Below, piece after piece: positions 52,714 through 63,372 of a DNA stretch of 64,000 nt. Under the pieces are notes generated by a model, which had not been told where the DNA came from, ran no database searches, and saw nothing but the letters and a program-made list of their open reading frames with translations. Origin of the DNA: Paraburkholderia nodosa DSM 21604. GTDB taxonomy: Bacteria; Pseudomonadota; Gammaproteobacteria; Burkholderiales; Burkholderiaceae. The translations under genes and the position numbers were made by a program. The stretch lies in contig NZ_JAFA01000019.1 in assembly GCF_000519185.1 (NCBI RefSeq), positions 62,001 through 126,000 on the forward strand. Reading direction: 5' to 3'. How positions within the stretch are numbered: position 1 is the stretch's first letter; each line of letters starts with the position of its first letter.

Positions 52714-53721
52714 TCAGCGCGCCGCGTCCCCCAGCGGATACCCCTTGCCCGCGAGGCGCCGCGCGATGCGCACGAGCGCAAACCACTGCTGCGCGAGCAG
52801 GCCTTCGCCATAGTTCGCGCCTCGGCCATTCGGCGCGGGCAACTGGTCGCGAATGCCGGTAGGCTCATGTTCCTTGTTCCACGACGCCGTGCGGAACATC
52901 ACGTCCCACCACGGAAACACCACGCCGAAGTTGCAGCCGTAGCGCGTGCCTTCGTGGCCGTAGCCCACCGCGTGGTGGCGGCGATGGAAGGCCGGGCTCA
53001 CGACGATGCGCTCGAGCAGCCAGCCGAACGGCAGCCGTGCGTTGACGTGCTGCACGCTCTGCATGAAGTTGCCCACCGCGACGAGCACAACATACTGTGA
53101 GGGCTGCACGCCGATGAAGAGCGACAAGGCCGCGAAGAACGCCGCGTTGATGATGTCGTCGAGGAAGTGGTTGCGGTCGTCGCACCACAACGACATCTGC
53201 TGCTGGCTGTGGTGAACCGCGTGCAGTTCCCACCAGACGCCGAAGCGATGCTGCCAGCGGTGATACCAGTACCCCGCAAAGTCGAGCACGACGAAGTAGA
53301 TCAGGAACGAGACGATCGGCTTGTCGGTGACGCCGGGCCAGAGGCTATCCACGTCGATGTTCGGCACGCTGTAGATCGCCATCAGGCTCTGCCAGTGATT
53401 GAACAATGGCGTGAGCAGAAAGAAGAACGCGATGTTCAGAATGCCGAGTTTCGCGATCCACGTGTACCAGACGTCGGCGCGCAGCGCGCGGCGATTGCCC
53501 CAGTCTTCCGCGGGCCGCAGCGCTTCGAGCGGGCGCAGCAGCACATACGAGGCGCAGATCTGCAGCACGCCGACGATCACCCAGTAGAGCGCGTCATAGG
53601 TGTCCTCGTCGTAGCCCATCAGGCCGACCTTGTAGAAGATCGGCTGCACCACGTCCACGTAGACGAGCGTCTGCAGCCACGAAACGAGGTTGTCGGCCTG
53701 CGAAATCAGCGTATCGAGCAT
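52714..53721 (-). CDS. sterol desaturase / fatty acid hydroxylase family membrane protein
   Basis: 335 residues with about five membrane helices. The di-iron histidine boxes are present: H-R-W-Q-H, H-A-V-H-H-S and later F-H-R-R-H-H. The family uses O2 and electrons to hydroxylate or desaturate lipids in the inner membrane. The substrate could be hopanoid, ornithine lipid or fatty acid; context does not decide. It is read after the beta-propeller gene on the same strand, with 13 bases between, so the two are cotranscribed. Confidence 0.92.
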   Translation of the reverse strand: MLDTLISQADNLVSWLQTLVYVDVVQPIFYKVGLMGYDEDTYDALYWVIVGVLQICASYVLLRPLEALRPAEDWGNRRALRADVWYTWIAKLGILNIAFFFLLTPLFNHWQSLMAIYSVPNIDVDSLWPGVTDKPIVSFLIYFVVLDFAGYWYHRWQHRFGVWWELHAVHHSQQQMSLWCDDRNHFLDDIINAAFFAALSLFIGVQPSQYVVLVAVGNFMQSVQHVNARLPFGWLLERIVVSPAFHRRHHAVGYGHEGTRYGCNFGVVFPWWDVMFRTASWNKEHEPTGIRDQLPAPNGRGANYGEGLLAQQWFALVRIARRLAGKGYPLGDAAR

Positions 53722-53734
53722 CGGGACTCCCCAA

Positions 53735-54721
53735 TCAATCCGGGTTCGGCGCGTATACCGGCGCGCTGTTCGCGAAGTAGATGCCGTGCGGCGAGCGGCC
53801 CACTGCGATCGTATCGATCAGCTTGCGCGTGTTCAGGTCGATGATGCCCACATGCTTCGCGAAACGGAACGTCACCCAAAGGTAACGCTTGTCCGCCGAA
53901 AGTTCCATGTCGTCGGGACCTGGGCGCAGGCCCGTGATGTCGGCGACTTTCGTGAGCGTCGTGTAGTCGAGAATGCTGATCGTGCTCTCCACGCGATTCG
54001 ACACGGCGATATGTTTGCCATCGTCCAGGTTGCGGAAGTTATGCGCGCCGCGGCCGGTCTGGATCTTTTTCACGACCGTGCGGTTGTGCCAGTCCACCAC
54101 GGCCACGTTGTCCTCGCCCGTCATGCCCACCAGCAGGTACTTGTCGCCCGGGGTCATCCACAGGCCGGCGGGCGTGTTGCCCACTGGCAGCTTCCAGAGC
54201 ACCGTTTGCGTCGGCAGGTCGATGGCGGCCACTTCGCCCGTGTCCTGCAGCGTGACGAACGCCGTCTTGTTGTCGGAGGCGAACGTGATGTGGCTCGGCG
54301 TTTTCCCGAGCGGAATGCGCTTGGCGATCGTGAGGTTCTGGCCGTCGTAGTGATAGACGTCCACGCGGTCGAGCCGCAGGCCCGCGGTCACGAACCATTT
54401 GTGGTCGGGCGAGAAGCCAAGCTGATACGGATCTTCAATGCCTTCGAGGCGGCGCTGTATCTGCCCCGTATGCGGGTCGAGGAACAGCAGGTCGTTCGAC
54501 ACCGAATCGGCGACGATGAGGGACTTGCCATCGGGCGTGATCATCAGGTGATGCGGTTCCTTGCCCGTGGGCTCGGTGCCGACCACCGTGCGGCTTGCCT
54601 GGTCGATGAGCGTGAGCTTCGCCTCGCCCGAGTCGAGCACGATGACCTTGTCGTCGGCGTGGGCGAGCGTGCCCCATGCGAGGCCGCTCATCAGCAGCGC
54701 AGTCGCGAGCGTTTTTTTCAT
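53735..54721 (-). CDS. periplasmic YncE/YVTN-type beta-propeller protein
   Basis: 328 residues from the ATG at 54721; signal peptide of 22 residues ending L-A-H-A. The mature part consists of repeated blades of the type P-H-H-L-M-I-T-P-D-G-K-S-L-I-V-A-D, P-S-H-I-T-F-A-S-D-N-K-T-A-F-V, and P-A-G-L-W-M-T-P-G-D-K-Y-L-L-V, one every 40-45 residues, giving about seven blades. Such proteins bind ligands or act as scaffolds in the periplasm. Pairing with the membrane hydroxylase downstream suggests a joint role in envelope lipid modification; unproven. Confidence 0.9.
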   Translation of the reverse strand: MKKTLATALLMSGLAWGTLAHADDKVIVLDSGEAKLTLIDQASRTVVGTEPTGKEPHHLMITPDGKSLIVADSVSNDLLFLDPHTGQIQRRLEGIEDPYQLGFSPDHKWFVTAGLRLDRVDVYHYDGQNLTIAKRIPLGKTPSHITFASDNKTAFVTLQDTGEVAAIDLPTQTVLWKLPVGNTPAGLWMTPGDKYLLVGMTGEDNVAVVDWHNRTVVKKIQTGRGAHNFRNLDDGKHIAVSNRVESTISILDYTTLTKVADITGLRPGPDDMELSADKRYLWVTFRFAKHVGIIDLNTRKLIDTIAVGRSPHGIYFANSAPVYAPNPD

Positions 54722-54958
54722 GTGAGCCGGTGTAAACGAAAAGATCGGGAATTCAGGCATTTCGTAAGGGAAAGAGAGCAGCGAAGGCGCGCCGCGCCGG
54801 TTTGTGCTGAGATAGTGCCAAGGCAGGCGCGCGGATTGCCTGCTTAACGCGTGAGGGCCCGATTCCGATGACGCACTTTCAACGTATTCGCAAATGTTCG
54901 ATGCGTGCCATAGGGCGATGGGCTGCGCCTACAGACCCCGGATTGCGCGAGAAGTTGC

Positions 54959-56284
54959 ATGGATCATCGGACCCGCGATGACGAGGCGCAGCGCGCCCCC
55001 GACGGCCTCACCCGCAACACGGCCGCCGCGGTGCGCGAAGCGCTCGAAGGACGCCGCCGCGGCGTCGCCCTTCTGCTGCCGCTCGCGGGTCCGGCCGTGG
55101 TCGTCTCGGTGGCCTATATCGACCCCGGCAATATCGCGACCAACATCCAGGCCGGTGCCCGCTACGGCTACGCGCTGCTATGGGTCGTGCTGCTCGCCAA
55201 CGTCATCGCCATGCTGTTTCAGGGGCTTTCCGCGAAACTCGGCATCGCCACCGGGCGCAATCTCGCCGAACTGTGCCGCGACAGCCTGCCCGCGCCGCTC
55301 GTGTGGCTCATGTGGATCGTGAGCGAGATCGCGGCCATGGCCACCGATCTCGCCGAATTCCTCGGCGGCGCGATCGGCCTTGCGCTGCTCTTTCATTTGC
55401 CGCTGCTCGCCGGCATGGCGGTGACAGCCATCGTGACCTACGCGCTGCTGTTTCTCGAACGCGCGGGCTTCCGGCCGCTCGAACTGCTGATCGGCGCGCT
55501 CGTGGGCGTGATCGGCATTTGCTATGTTCTGGAGCTTTTCATTACGCCGATCGAGTGGCAGAGCGTGCTGCGCCACCTCGCCACGCCGCGCCTGCCCGAC
55601 GCGCAAGCCGTGACGATCGCGGTGGGCATCATTGGCGCAACGGTCATGCCGCATGCACTCTTTCTGCACTCGGGGCTCACCCAGGCGCGGGTGCTCGCGC
55701 GCAACGACGCCGAGCGCAAACGCCTCGTGAAGTTTTCTAACGTCGAGGTCGTGGTCGCGCTTACGGTGGCCGGGCTCATCAACATGGCGATGGTGGTCAT
55801 GGCCTCCGGCGCGTTCCACCAGGGCTACGCGGATGTCGCCGAAATCGAGACCGCCTACCGCACGCTCGCGCCGCTGCTGGGCGCGGCGGCCGCCAGCATC
55901 TTCCTCGTCTCGCTGATCGCCTCGGGCATTTCGAGTTCGGTGGTCGGCACGCTCGCGGGGCAGATGATCATGCAGGGCTTCGTGAACTTCCGCATTCCGC
56001 TGTGGCTGCGCCGCGCGCTGACGATGGTGCCGAGTTTCATCGTGGTGGCGCTGGGCGTGAACGCCACCGACGCGCTCGTCATGAGCCAGGTCGTGCTGAG
56101 CCTCGCGTTGCCGGTCCCGATGGCCGCGCTCGTGTGGTTCACGTGCCGCCGCGACGTGATGGGGCCTCATCGCAATCGCACACTCACGGCGGCAGGGGCC
56201 GTGGCGGGCGCGTTCGCGGTGCTCTCGCTCAATGTCGTGCTGGTGCTCACGACGTTCGGCGTGGCGGTGCCGGGGCTCGGGTAA
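54959..56284 (+). CDS. mntH: Nramp-family divalent metal transporter (MntH-like)
   Basis: 441 residues, about eleven membrane helices. Helix 1 metal motif D-P-G-N-I-A-T-N is exact, and helix 6 reads V-M-P-H-A-L-F-L-H-S, supplying the M-P-H metal-binding residues. It takes up Mn2+ or Fe2+ with protons across the inner membrane. It faces the beta-propeller gene divergently, across about 240 bases. No metal-box operator was identified in that spacer. Confidence 0.93.
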   Translation: MDHRTRDDEAQRAPDGLTRNTAAAVREALEGRRRGVALLLPLAGPAVVVSVAYIDPGNIATNIQAGARYGYALLWVVLLANVIAMLFQGLSAKLGIATGRNLAELCRDSLPAPLVWLMWIVSEIAAMATDLAEFLGGAIGLALLFHLPLLAGMAVTAIVTYALLFLERAGFRPLELLIGALVGVIGICYVLELFITPIEWQSVLRHLATPRLPDAQAVTIAVGIIGATVMPHALFLHSGLTQARVLARNDAERKRLVKFSNVEVVVALTVAGLINMAMVVMASGAFHQGYADVAEIETAYRTLAPLLGAAAASIFLVSLIASGISSSVVGTLAGQMIMQGFVNFRIPLWLRRALTMVPSFIVVALGVNATDALVMSQVVLSLALPVPMAALVWFTCRRDVMGPHRNRTLTAAGAVAGAFAVLSLNVVLVLTTFGVAVPGLG

Positions 56285-56511
56285 AGATCAGCGCAATGCC
56301 AGTCGATGCATGGATGAACGGCCGGTCGGTTTATCGCCGAAGAAGTCGCGCGCAACGCCTCGTTCGCGCCATGCGTGCAAACTCGCGCGAAACCATGCAC
56401 CATTAGCGTTTTCGCCGCGCCCCGCTCTTGCGACGGGTGCGGGTTTTGCAACCGCGCGCTAGCGGTCGTGCTCAACAACGTTGCCCACGCGCGCGTCACC
56501 TCCGACCTGCC

Positions 56512-57987
<1,476 letters not shown>

Positions 57988-57998
57988 TGTGAAGGACC

Positions 57999-58029
57999 GC
58001 GAGCGCCGCGCCGCATGCGGGGCGCTCGC
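57999..58029. terminator. GC-rich hairpin after zwf
   Basis: GCGAGCGCC (57999-58007) pairs with GGCGCTCGC (58021-58029), with an inner CCGCATGCGG palindrome. It sits between the convergent zwf and small-membrane-protein genes. No T-run on either strand. Confidence 0.5.
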
Positions 58030-58038
58030 AGCATGGCT

Positions 58039-58188
58039 TTACTGGTCGGCCGAATCAGGGCGAAAAAGGTCGAAGCCGGCGAACACGATCACACCGCTGA
58101 GTGCGATCAACGGCACCGAATGGCGCCCGAAAAAAAGAACCGCGGCCGCAAGCCAGGTTGAAAGACAGAAAGCGCCGATGCGCCGCAT
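58039..58188 (-). CDS. small membrane protein, 49 residues
   Basis: An ATG at 58188, with GGGAGT eight bases upstream, opens a 49-residue frame ending TAA at 58039. It codes for two hydrophobic segments (about 4-20, C-L-S-T-W-L-A-A-A-V-L-F-F, and 25-41, L-I-A-L-S-G-V-I-V-F-A-G-F) joined by a short G-R-H-S-V-P turn, and a D-x-F-R-P-D tail. The good ribosome site and hydropathy support a real gene that gene finders may miss. Family not recognised; it may be a two-helix inner-membrane microprotein. Confidence 0.6.
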   Translation of the reverse strand: MRRIGAFCLSTWLAAAVLFFGRHSVPLIALSGVIVFAGFDLFRPDSADQ

Positions 58189-58276
58189 GATGCCACTCCC
58201 TACTCTTTAATGCCCTTCTGAAGCGTGGCTGCGCATAAGACGTGCCGCGCGCTTTCAGCCCACCACCACCCCACCA

Positions 58277-58693
58277 TCAGCCCAACGTGGCCCGCGCCGT
58301 GCGCAGGCGCGAGACCGTATCCACGAACGCCTCCCCGCCGAGCGTGCGCTTCAGGCGGCTCGCGACCGTCGCGCTCGCGGCATTGAGCGCCTCGCGAATC
58401 GCCACGGCCTGCGCGGTGGGCACGATCGCCACTTCGCGGCCGTCGCCCTCCGTGCGCTGGCGCTCCACGTAGCCGCGCGCCTCCAGGCCGTCGAGCACGC
58501 GCGTGGCCGTGGGCCGCGCGATGGACAGCAGATCGGCCAGTTCGCGCTGCGGCAAACCGGGACGCTCCAGCACGGCGCGCAACATGAACCCCTGCGGCGG
58601 CGTTAGCTCGAAGCGCTCGAAGGCTTGCGCCCATTCGCGCTCGAGGCGCCGCGCGAGCGCCGTGGTGTTGAAATAAAGGCAATGATCGAACAT
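58277..58693 (-). CDS. MarR-family transcriptional regulator
   Basis: 138 residues from the ATG at 58693 (a TTG six codons earlier is in frame). Winged helix-turn-helix: L-P-Q-R-E-L-A-D-L-L-S-I-A-R-P-T-A-T-R-V-L-D-G-L-E (two stretches) then G-Y-V-E-R-Q-R-T-E-G-D-G-R-E wing, followed by the dimer helices. It is divergent from the zinc alcohol dehydrogenase at 58887 and likely represses it and itself, responding to an aldehyde, alcohol or aromatic ligand. Confidence 0.92.
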   Translation of the reverse strand: MFDHCLYFNTTALARRLEREWAQAFERFELTPPQGFMLRAVLERPGLPQRELADLLSIARPTATRVLDGLEARGYVERQRTEGDGREVAIVPTAQAVAIREALNAASATVASRLKRTLGGEAFVDTVSRLRTARATLG

Positions 58694-58710
58694 GCGCACA
58701 GGGTAACCCA

Positions 58711-58734
58711 ATATAGTTAGCTATGCAACGATAT
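58711..58734. promoter_or_regulatory. candidate MarR operator, ATATAGTT...AACGATAT
   Basis: Eight-base arms at 58711-58718 and 58727-58734, complementary apart from one position, around eight bases. It lies 18 bases before the marR-type start, in the divergent spacer with the alcohol dehydrogenase. Size and symmetry suit MarR dimers. Confidence 0.5.
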
Positions 58735-58886
58735 GCACCGAATGCACACGTCTGCCTGCTGACCAATCAAGCGCACAGCAGCAAAAATAGAACGACCGGA
58801 CGAATTTATATCGCATCGGCTATGATGCGAAGACGCCGCAATCGCCTGGCTGAGTCCCGCCGTACACAACACTCACGGAGACATCG

Positions 58887-59957
58887 ATGCAAATGCGCTG
58901 TTACTGCGTTATCCATCACGGCAAGCCGCTCGAACTGGTCGAGCGCGACGTGCCCGAGCCCAAAGGCACGGAGGTATTGCTGCGCGTGAAGGCCGCGGGC
59001 CTGTGCCATTCCGATCTGCACATCTGGGAAGGCTATTACGACCTGGGCGGCGGCAAGAAGCTCTCGCTCGCCGACCGCGGCATCAAGCTGCCGCTCACGC
59101 CGAGCCATGAAATCTGCGGCGAGGTCGTGGCGCTCGGCCCCGACGCGCAAGGCGCGCCGGAGGCGCTCGCGGCGGGCACGGCTGCAGTCGCGCATCCGTG
59201 GATCGGCTGCGGCGAATGCGCGGCCTGCCAGCGCAGCGAAGAAAATATCTGCGCGAAGCCACAGTCGCTCGGCGTGTTGCGTGACGGCGGCTTTGCCGAT
59301 TACGTGATCGTGCCGCATCCGCGCTATCTCGTGGATCTCGCCGGCCTCGATCCCGTGAAGGCCGCGCCGCTCGCCTGCGCGGGCGTGACGACGTATTCGG
59401 CCGTGAAGAAGTTCGGCGCGCGCATCCACGAAGGCCCCGTCGTCGTGATCGGCGCGGGCGGCCTCGGCATGATGGCGCTCGAAGTGCTCAAGGCGATGGG
59501 CGCACAAGGCGCGATCGTCGTGGACGTGGACCCCGCCAAGCGCGAAGCCGCGCTGGCGGCGGGCGCGCTCGCAGCCATCGACGCGCGCGCGGACGACGCC
59601 GTGCAGCAGGTCATCGCGGCAACGGGCGGCGGCGCACGTGCGGTGCTCGACCTCGTGGGCGCAACACCCACTGTCAAGCTCGCGCTCGACTCCTGCGCAC
59701 GCGGCGGCCACGTGGTGATCGTCGGGCTGATGGGCGGCGACCTCACGCTCTCGCTGCCCATCATCCCGATGCGGCCGCTGAAGATCGAGGGCAGCTACGT
59801 GGGCACACTGCCCGAGCTGCGCGAACTCGTGACGCTGATGCGCGAAGGCAAGATGCAGCCCTCGCCGGTCTCTGTGCGGCCGCTCACGGAAATCAACGAG
59901 GCGTTCGAAGCGCTCGTGCAGGGCCTGGTGGTCGGGCGGCAAATACTGGTGCCCTGA
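58887..59957 (+). CDS. zinc-dependent alcohol dehydrogenase (MDR family)
   Basis: 356 residues from the ATG at 58887 (CGGAG before it). Catalytic zinc site C-H-S-D-L-H near 37-42 and S-H-E in P-S-H-E-I-C-G; structural zinc cysteines in C-G-E-C-A-A-C-Q-R-S-E-E-N-I-C; Rossmann motif G-A-G-G-L-G-M-M near 195 followed by V-D-V-D, where the aspartate favours NAD+. Oxidises an alcohol or reduces an aldehyde; substrate unknown. Probably controlled by the divergent MarR gene. Confidence 0.94.
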   Translation: MQMRCYCVIHHGKPLELVERDVPEPKGTEVLLRVKAAGLCHSDLHIWEGYYDLGGGKKLSLADRGIKLPLTPSHEICGEVVALGPDAQGAPEALAAGTAAVAHPWIGCGECAACQRSEENICAKPQSLGVLRDGGFADYVIVPHPRYLVDLAGLDPVKAAPLACAGVTTYSAVKKFGARIHEGPVVVIGAGGLGMMALEVLKAMGAQGAIVVDVDPAKREAALAAGALAAIDARADDAVQQVIAATGGGARAVLDLVGATPTVKLALDSCARGGHVVIVGLMGGDLTLSLPIIPMRPLKIEGSYVGTLPELRELVTLMREGKMQPSPVSVRPLTEINEAFEALVQGLVVGRQILVP

Positions 59958-59963
59958 TGCGCT

Positions 59964-59999
59964 TCATCGCGCGCGGCCCGGTCCGGCCGCGCGCGATGA
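59964..59999. terminator. 15-bp perfect hairpin after the alcohol dehydrogenase
   Basis: TCATCGCGCGCGGCC (59964-59978) pairs fully with GGCCGCGCGCGATGA (59985-59999) around six bases, seven bases after the stop. The stem is very stable but no T-run follows. Confidence 0.6.
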
Positions 60000-60234
60000 C
60001 GAATCGTTCGGAATTCGAATCAATCGGGGAGATCGGTTCACGGCGACGATCCCCCTTCTCCGCGCGCAAGCGCTTAAAACGCTTACGCGCCTATCCACGG
60101 CGCTCGCCCCGTTTTGCAAGCAATCTGCAAGCTTTTGCGGGCCGGATGCGCTTATTGCCCGAATAAGCGCACCGGATGCGCTCAATTCGCGCCGTTGACT
60201 GAGCACGAGCTGTCGTAATCTCGACACTGCCGCA

Positions 60235-62418
60235 TTGTCCGTGTCGCCCACGCGCCGCCCCCCGTCTCTTACGATTTTCACTGTGACCATTTCGACGCCC
60301 CTCGCGCCCGCCCCCGACGACATCCTGCGCGAAGCCAATGCGCACTGCGAAGCGCACCGCTTCGCCGACGCGCTCGCGTTGCTCGAACCGCATGTCGGCG
60401 GCCAACCCGGGGCAACGGACGACGCCGCGCTCGCGCCGGCGCTCAATCTCGCGGCCCTGAGCGCGATGGGCACGGGCGACGCGGCGCGCGCCCAGGCGTT
60501 GTGGCAGCGCTGCCTCGCGGCAAAGCCCGACTTCGCGCAGGCGTACAGCGGCCTCGCCGCACTCTTTGCGGCGCTCGGCGTCCTCGATCAAGCCCAGGCG
60601 CTCTATGAACGGCTGCTGAGCCTCGCGCCCGCCGACGCCGACGCACGCAGCAACCTGGGCGTCGTCCTGCAGCGCCAGACGCGCCACGCCGAAGCGGAAG
60701 CTGCCTTTCGCGCCGTGCTCGCGGACTGCCCGGCTCACGCCGACGCCCACTACAACCTCGGCCTCCTGGTGCAGGGACAAGGCCGCCACGCAGAAGCCGA
60801 AAGCGCGTTTCGCGGCGCCATCGCCGCGAATGCGCGCCATGCGAAGGCGTACAACGCGCTGGGCACACTGCTGCGGGACCAGGCGCGCGGCGACGAAGCC
60901 GCCGAGGCCTTTCGCCAGGCCCTGCTGATCCACCCGCAGTATCCGGAAGCGCTCAACAATCTCGCCACACTGCTCAAGGCGTCCGGCAAGCTCACCGAAG
61001 CGGAACTCGCGGTTCGCCTCGCGCTGCAGATTCGCCCCAATTTCATCGATGCGCTGAACAACCTCGGTTGCGTGCTCACCGACCTCAAGCGCGTGCCCGA
61101 GGCGGAGGTGGCGTTTCGCCAGACGCTCGCACTCGCGCCGAACCACGCGGAAGCGCAGTACAACCTCGGCGTCGCGCTGCATACGCTCGAGCGGCTGCCC
61201 GAGGCCGAGGCGGCGTATCGCGAGACGCTGCGCCGCATGCCGGGCCGCGTCGAGGCCTATAACAATCTCGCCTGTGTGCTGATGGCGCTCGGGCGCCGCG
61301 CCGAAGCGCTCGAGGTGCTCCACGAAGCCGTGGCCGTGCGGCCCGATTTCGCCGAGGCGCACTTCAATCTCGCGAGCCTGCACAAGGAATACGGCCGGCT
61401 CGACGAAGCGGAGGCCGGCTACCGCCGAGCGCTCGACGCGAACCCGGAATACGGCGATGCGAAATTCCGTCTCGCCACGCTGCTCATCAGCATGGGCCGC
61501 TTCGAAGAAGGCTTCGCGCGCTACGAATGCCGCTACACCATGCCCGGCTTCGTGCATCACGCGACGCAGCGTCTGCTGCAATGTCCCGCCTGGCGGGGCG
61601 AACCGCTCGCCGGCAAAGCGCTGCTGCTGTGGCAGGAAGACGGCCTCGGCGACATGCTGCAATTCGGCCGCTATGCGCGCGTACTCAAGGCGCAGGGCGC
61701 GGCGCACATCGCCTTCGCCTGCCAGCCGCCCCTGCAGCGGCTCTTTCGCGGCGTGGACGGCATCGACGCCGTGCTCGGCCATGAAGCCGGCGCGGCGGCA
61801 GCCGGCCAGTTCGACTACTGGGCGAGCCCGATCAGCGTGCCGCACCGCCTGGGCACGACGATCGAGACGATCCCCGCGCCGCTCGTCCATACGCCCGAGC
61901 CCGCGCTCGTCGAGCACTGGGGCGCGCGCCTCGCCACGCTCGCGCCGGGCCCGCGCATCGGCATCGTCTGGAAGGGCAACCCGAAGCATTTCAACGACGC
62001 GCACCGCTCGCTGCCCTCGCTTGCCGCGCTCGCGCCGCTGTGGAACCTGCCGGGCGTGCAGTTCGTAAGCCTGCAAAAAGGACAGGGAGAAGACGAGGCG
62101 CAGAATCCGCCTGCGAGCCTGCCGCTGCTGCACCTCGGCAGCGACGTGCGCGATTTCGTCGATACCGCGGCGATCATCGCGCAGCTCGATCTCGTGATTT
62201 GCGTGGATACGTCCACGGCGCATCTGGTGGCGTCGCTCGGCAAGCCGTGCTGGGTGCTGCTGCCGCAGCACGACCTTGACTGGCGCTGGATGCACGAGCG
62301 CGAAGATTCGCCGTGGTACCCCGGCACGATGCGCCTGTTCCGCCAGCGCATGAACGAAGCGTGGAGCGCCGTTGTGGAGCGCGTGCGCACGGCGTGCGCG
62401 GAGCGCTTCGGGATTTGA
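60235..62418 (+). CDS. TPR protein with C-terminal GT9-like glycosyltransferase domain
   Basis: 727 residues if started at the GTG at 60235; a GTG at 60283 (V-T-I-S-T-P-L) is an alternative, neither having a clear ribosome site. Residues about 35-430 are some eleven tetratricopeptide repeats with A-x-Y-N-L-G-x-x-L and A-E-A-x-F-R-x-x-L patterns. Residues 440-727 resemble ADP-heptose/GT9-type or O-GlcNAc-transferase-like folds (L-L-L-W-Q-E-D-G-L-G-D-M-L-Q-F-G-R-Y, V-C-V-D-T-S-T-A-H-L-V-A-S-L-G-K-P). Likely transfers a sugar to protein or surface polymer; acceptor unknown. Confidence 0.88.
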   Translation: MSVSPTRRPPSLTIFTVTISTPLAPAPDDILREANAHCEAHRFADALALLEPHVGGQPGATDDAALAPALNLAALSAMGTGDAARAQALWQRCLAAKPDFAQAYSGLAALFAALGVLDQAQALYERLLSLAPADADARSNLGVVLQRQTRHAEAEAAFRAVLADCPAHADAHYNLGLLVQGQGRHAEAESAFRGAIAANARHAKAYNALGTLLRDQARGDEAAEAFRQALLIHPQYPEALNNLATLLKASGKLTEAELAVRLALQIRPNFIDALNNLGCVLTDLKRVPEAEVAFRQTLALAPNHAEAQYNLGVALHTLERLPEAEAAYRETLRRMPGRVEAYNNLACVLMALGRRAEALEVLHEAVAVRPDFAEAHFNLASLHKEYGRLDEAEAGYRRALDANPEYGDAKFRLATLLISMGRFEEGFARYECRYTMPGFVHHATQRLLQCPAWRGEPLAGKALLLWQEDGLGDMLQFGRYARVLKAQGAAHIAFACQPPLQRLFRGVDGIDAVLGHEAGAAAAGQFDYWASPISVPHRLGTTIETIPAPLVHTPEPALVEHWGARLATLAPGPRIGIVWKGNPKHFNDAHRSLPSLAALAPLWNLPGVQFVSLQKGQGEDEAQNPPASLPLLHLGSDVRDFVDTAAIIAQLDLVICVDTSTAHLVASLGKPCWVLLPQHDLDWRWMHEREDSPWYPGTMRLFRQRMNEAWSAVVERVRTACAERFGI

Positions 62419-62445
62419 AGATTCGCGGGATTTCGGGAGATGAGA

Positions 62446-62463
62446 GAGGCGCTCGCGCGCCTC
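62446..62463. terminator. small hairpin between convergent genes
   Basis: GAGGCGC (62446-62452) / GCGCCTC (62457-62463) with a four-base loop. It overlaps the stop codon of the leftward membrane-protein gene and follows the TPR gene by about 28 bases. No T-run; weak call. Confidence 0.35.
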
Positions 62464-62680
62464 AATCCCAGATGTTGCGGAACGCCACGGCGGCGATCAC
62501 CGGCACGCACATCACGAGCGGAATGGCGAAGTACGGAATCTCCAGATCGACGACCCACTTGTAGACGATCCAGCCGATACCCAGCGCGAGCGTAAGCACG
62601 CCCACGAGCGCCGTGAGGGTGTTCAGCAGCCACGTGGGCGGCTGCTTGCGCGCGGGTTTATTCTCGGGTGACGGGTTCAT
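62462..62680 (-). CDS. small two-helix membrane protein
   Basis: 72 residues. After a polar Pro/Lys-rich N-terminus, two hydrophobic segments at about 18-42 (L-L-N-T-L-T-A-L-V-G-V-L-T-L-A-L-G-I) and 50-68 (Y-F-A-I-P-L-V-M-C-V-P-V-I-A-A-V). It ends R-N-I-W-D. Family not recognised with certainty. Divergent from the DUF1330 gene, convergent with the TPR gene. Confidence 0.75.
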   Translation of the reverse strand: MNPSPENKPARKQPPTWLLNTLTALVGVLTLALGIGWIVYKWVVDLEIPYFAIPLVMCVPVIAAVAFRNIWD

Positions 62681-62867
62681 GGCGGCGGTGGCGAAAAGCG
62701 AAAACGTCTCGATCCGGACTTCGGGTGATGGGTATTTTACCCCGCCGCGCGCCTTCAGCCTAAGCCCATCGCAGCCGCGCCTTTACCTCCCAGGTAATCG
62801 ATTCCCGGCCCGGCGCGCCCTATTCTCGCAAGCGTGGACCCACCCTTTCACGCTCACGAGACCTGCC

Positions 62868-63215
62868 ATGTCCGCCTACGCCATTGCCCATCTGCGCGAC
62901 GTCGAACCTTGCCGCGCCATCGTCGAATATCTGGAGAAGATCGACGCCACGCTCGCCCCTTTCGGCGGCCGCTTCATCATTCACGGAGGACGCGTGGAGC
63001 GGCTCGAGGGCAAGTTCTCCGGCGACCTCATCATGATCGAATTCGCGAGCCGCGAGATCGCGCGCGCGTGGTATCGCTCGAGCGCCTATCAGGCGATCCT
63101 GCCGCTGCGCGCGGAGCACTCGCGCGGTGAAGTGTTCCTGATCGATCAAGTCGAGATGCCGCATCGCGCGACCGACGTGCTGCGTCCGGCTCACGAACAC
63201 GGCTCCGCAAAGTGA
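62868..63215 (+). CDS. DUF1330 family protein
   Basis: 115 residues from the ATG at 62868; the frame continues upstream through the divergent spacer but without coding character. A ferredoxin-like alpha/beta fold typical of DUF1330: Y-A-I-A-H-L-R-D-V, F-G-G-R-F-I-I-H-G-G, I-M-I-E-F-A-S-R-E-I-A-R-A-W-Y-R-S-S-A-Y-Q (two stretches). Members are dimeric and uncharacterised. Monocistronic with its own terminator. Confidence 0.9.
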   Translation: MSAYAIAHLRDVEPCRAIVEYLEKIDATLAPFGGRFIIHGGRVERLEGKFSGDLIMIEFASREIARAWYRSSAYQAILPLRAEHSRGEVFLIDQVEMPHRATDVLRPAHEHGSAK

Positions 63216-63254
63216 AAGCATTTCGTTAGCTGGCCACCGGCAGCGAATGCTTTT
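63213..63254 (+). terminator. terminator after the DUF1330 gene
   Basis: AAAGCATT (63215-63222) pairs with AATGCTTT (63246-63253), extended inward by CG/CG, with a final T-run; it begins at the DUF1330 stop codon. Confidence 0.6.
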
Positions 63255-63372
63255 CGTGCACCACGTTTGCAAAGGAAATTCATCGCCTGCAAACGTTTTC
63301 GTGCGTTTCACAATTCTTTCTTCATCGACGGCGAAACTGTGCGCGACCCATCCCCACAGAACGGATGCGCCC

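Noticed and set aside
60091..62295. Minus-strand frame of 734 residues opposite the TPR gene
   Set aside because: Low-complexity Arg/Glu-rich product; the plus-strand TPR and glycosyltransferase repeats are unmistakable.
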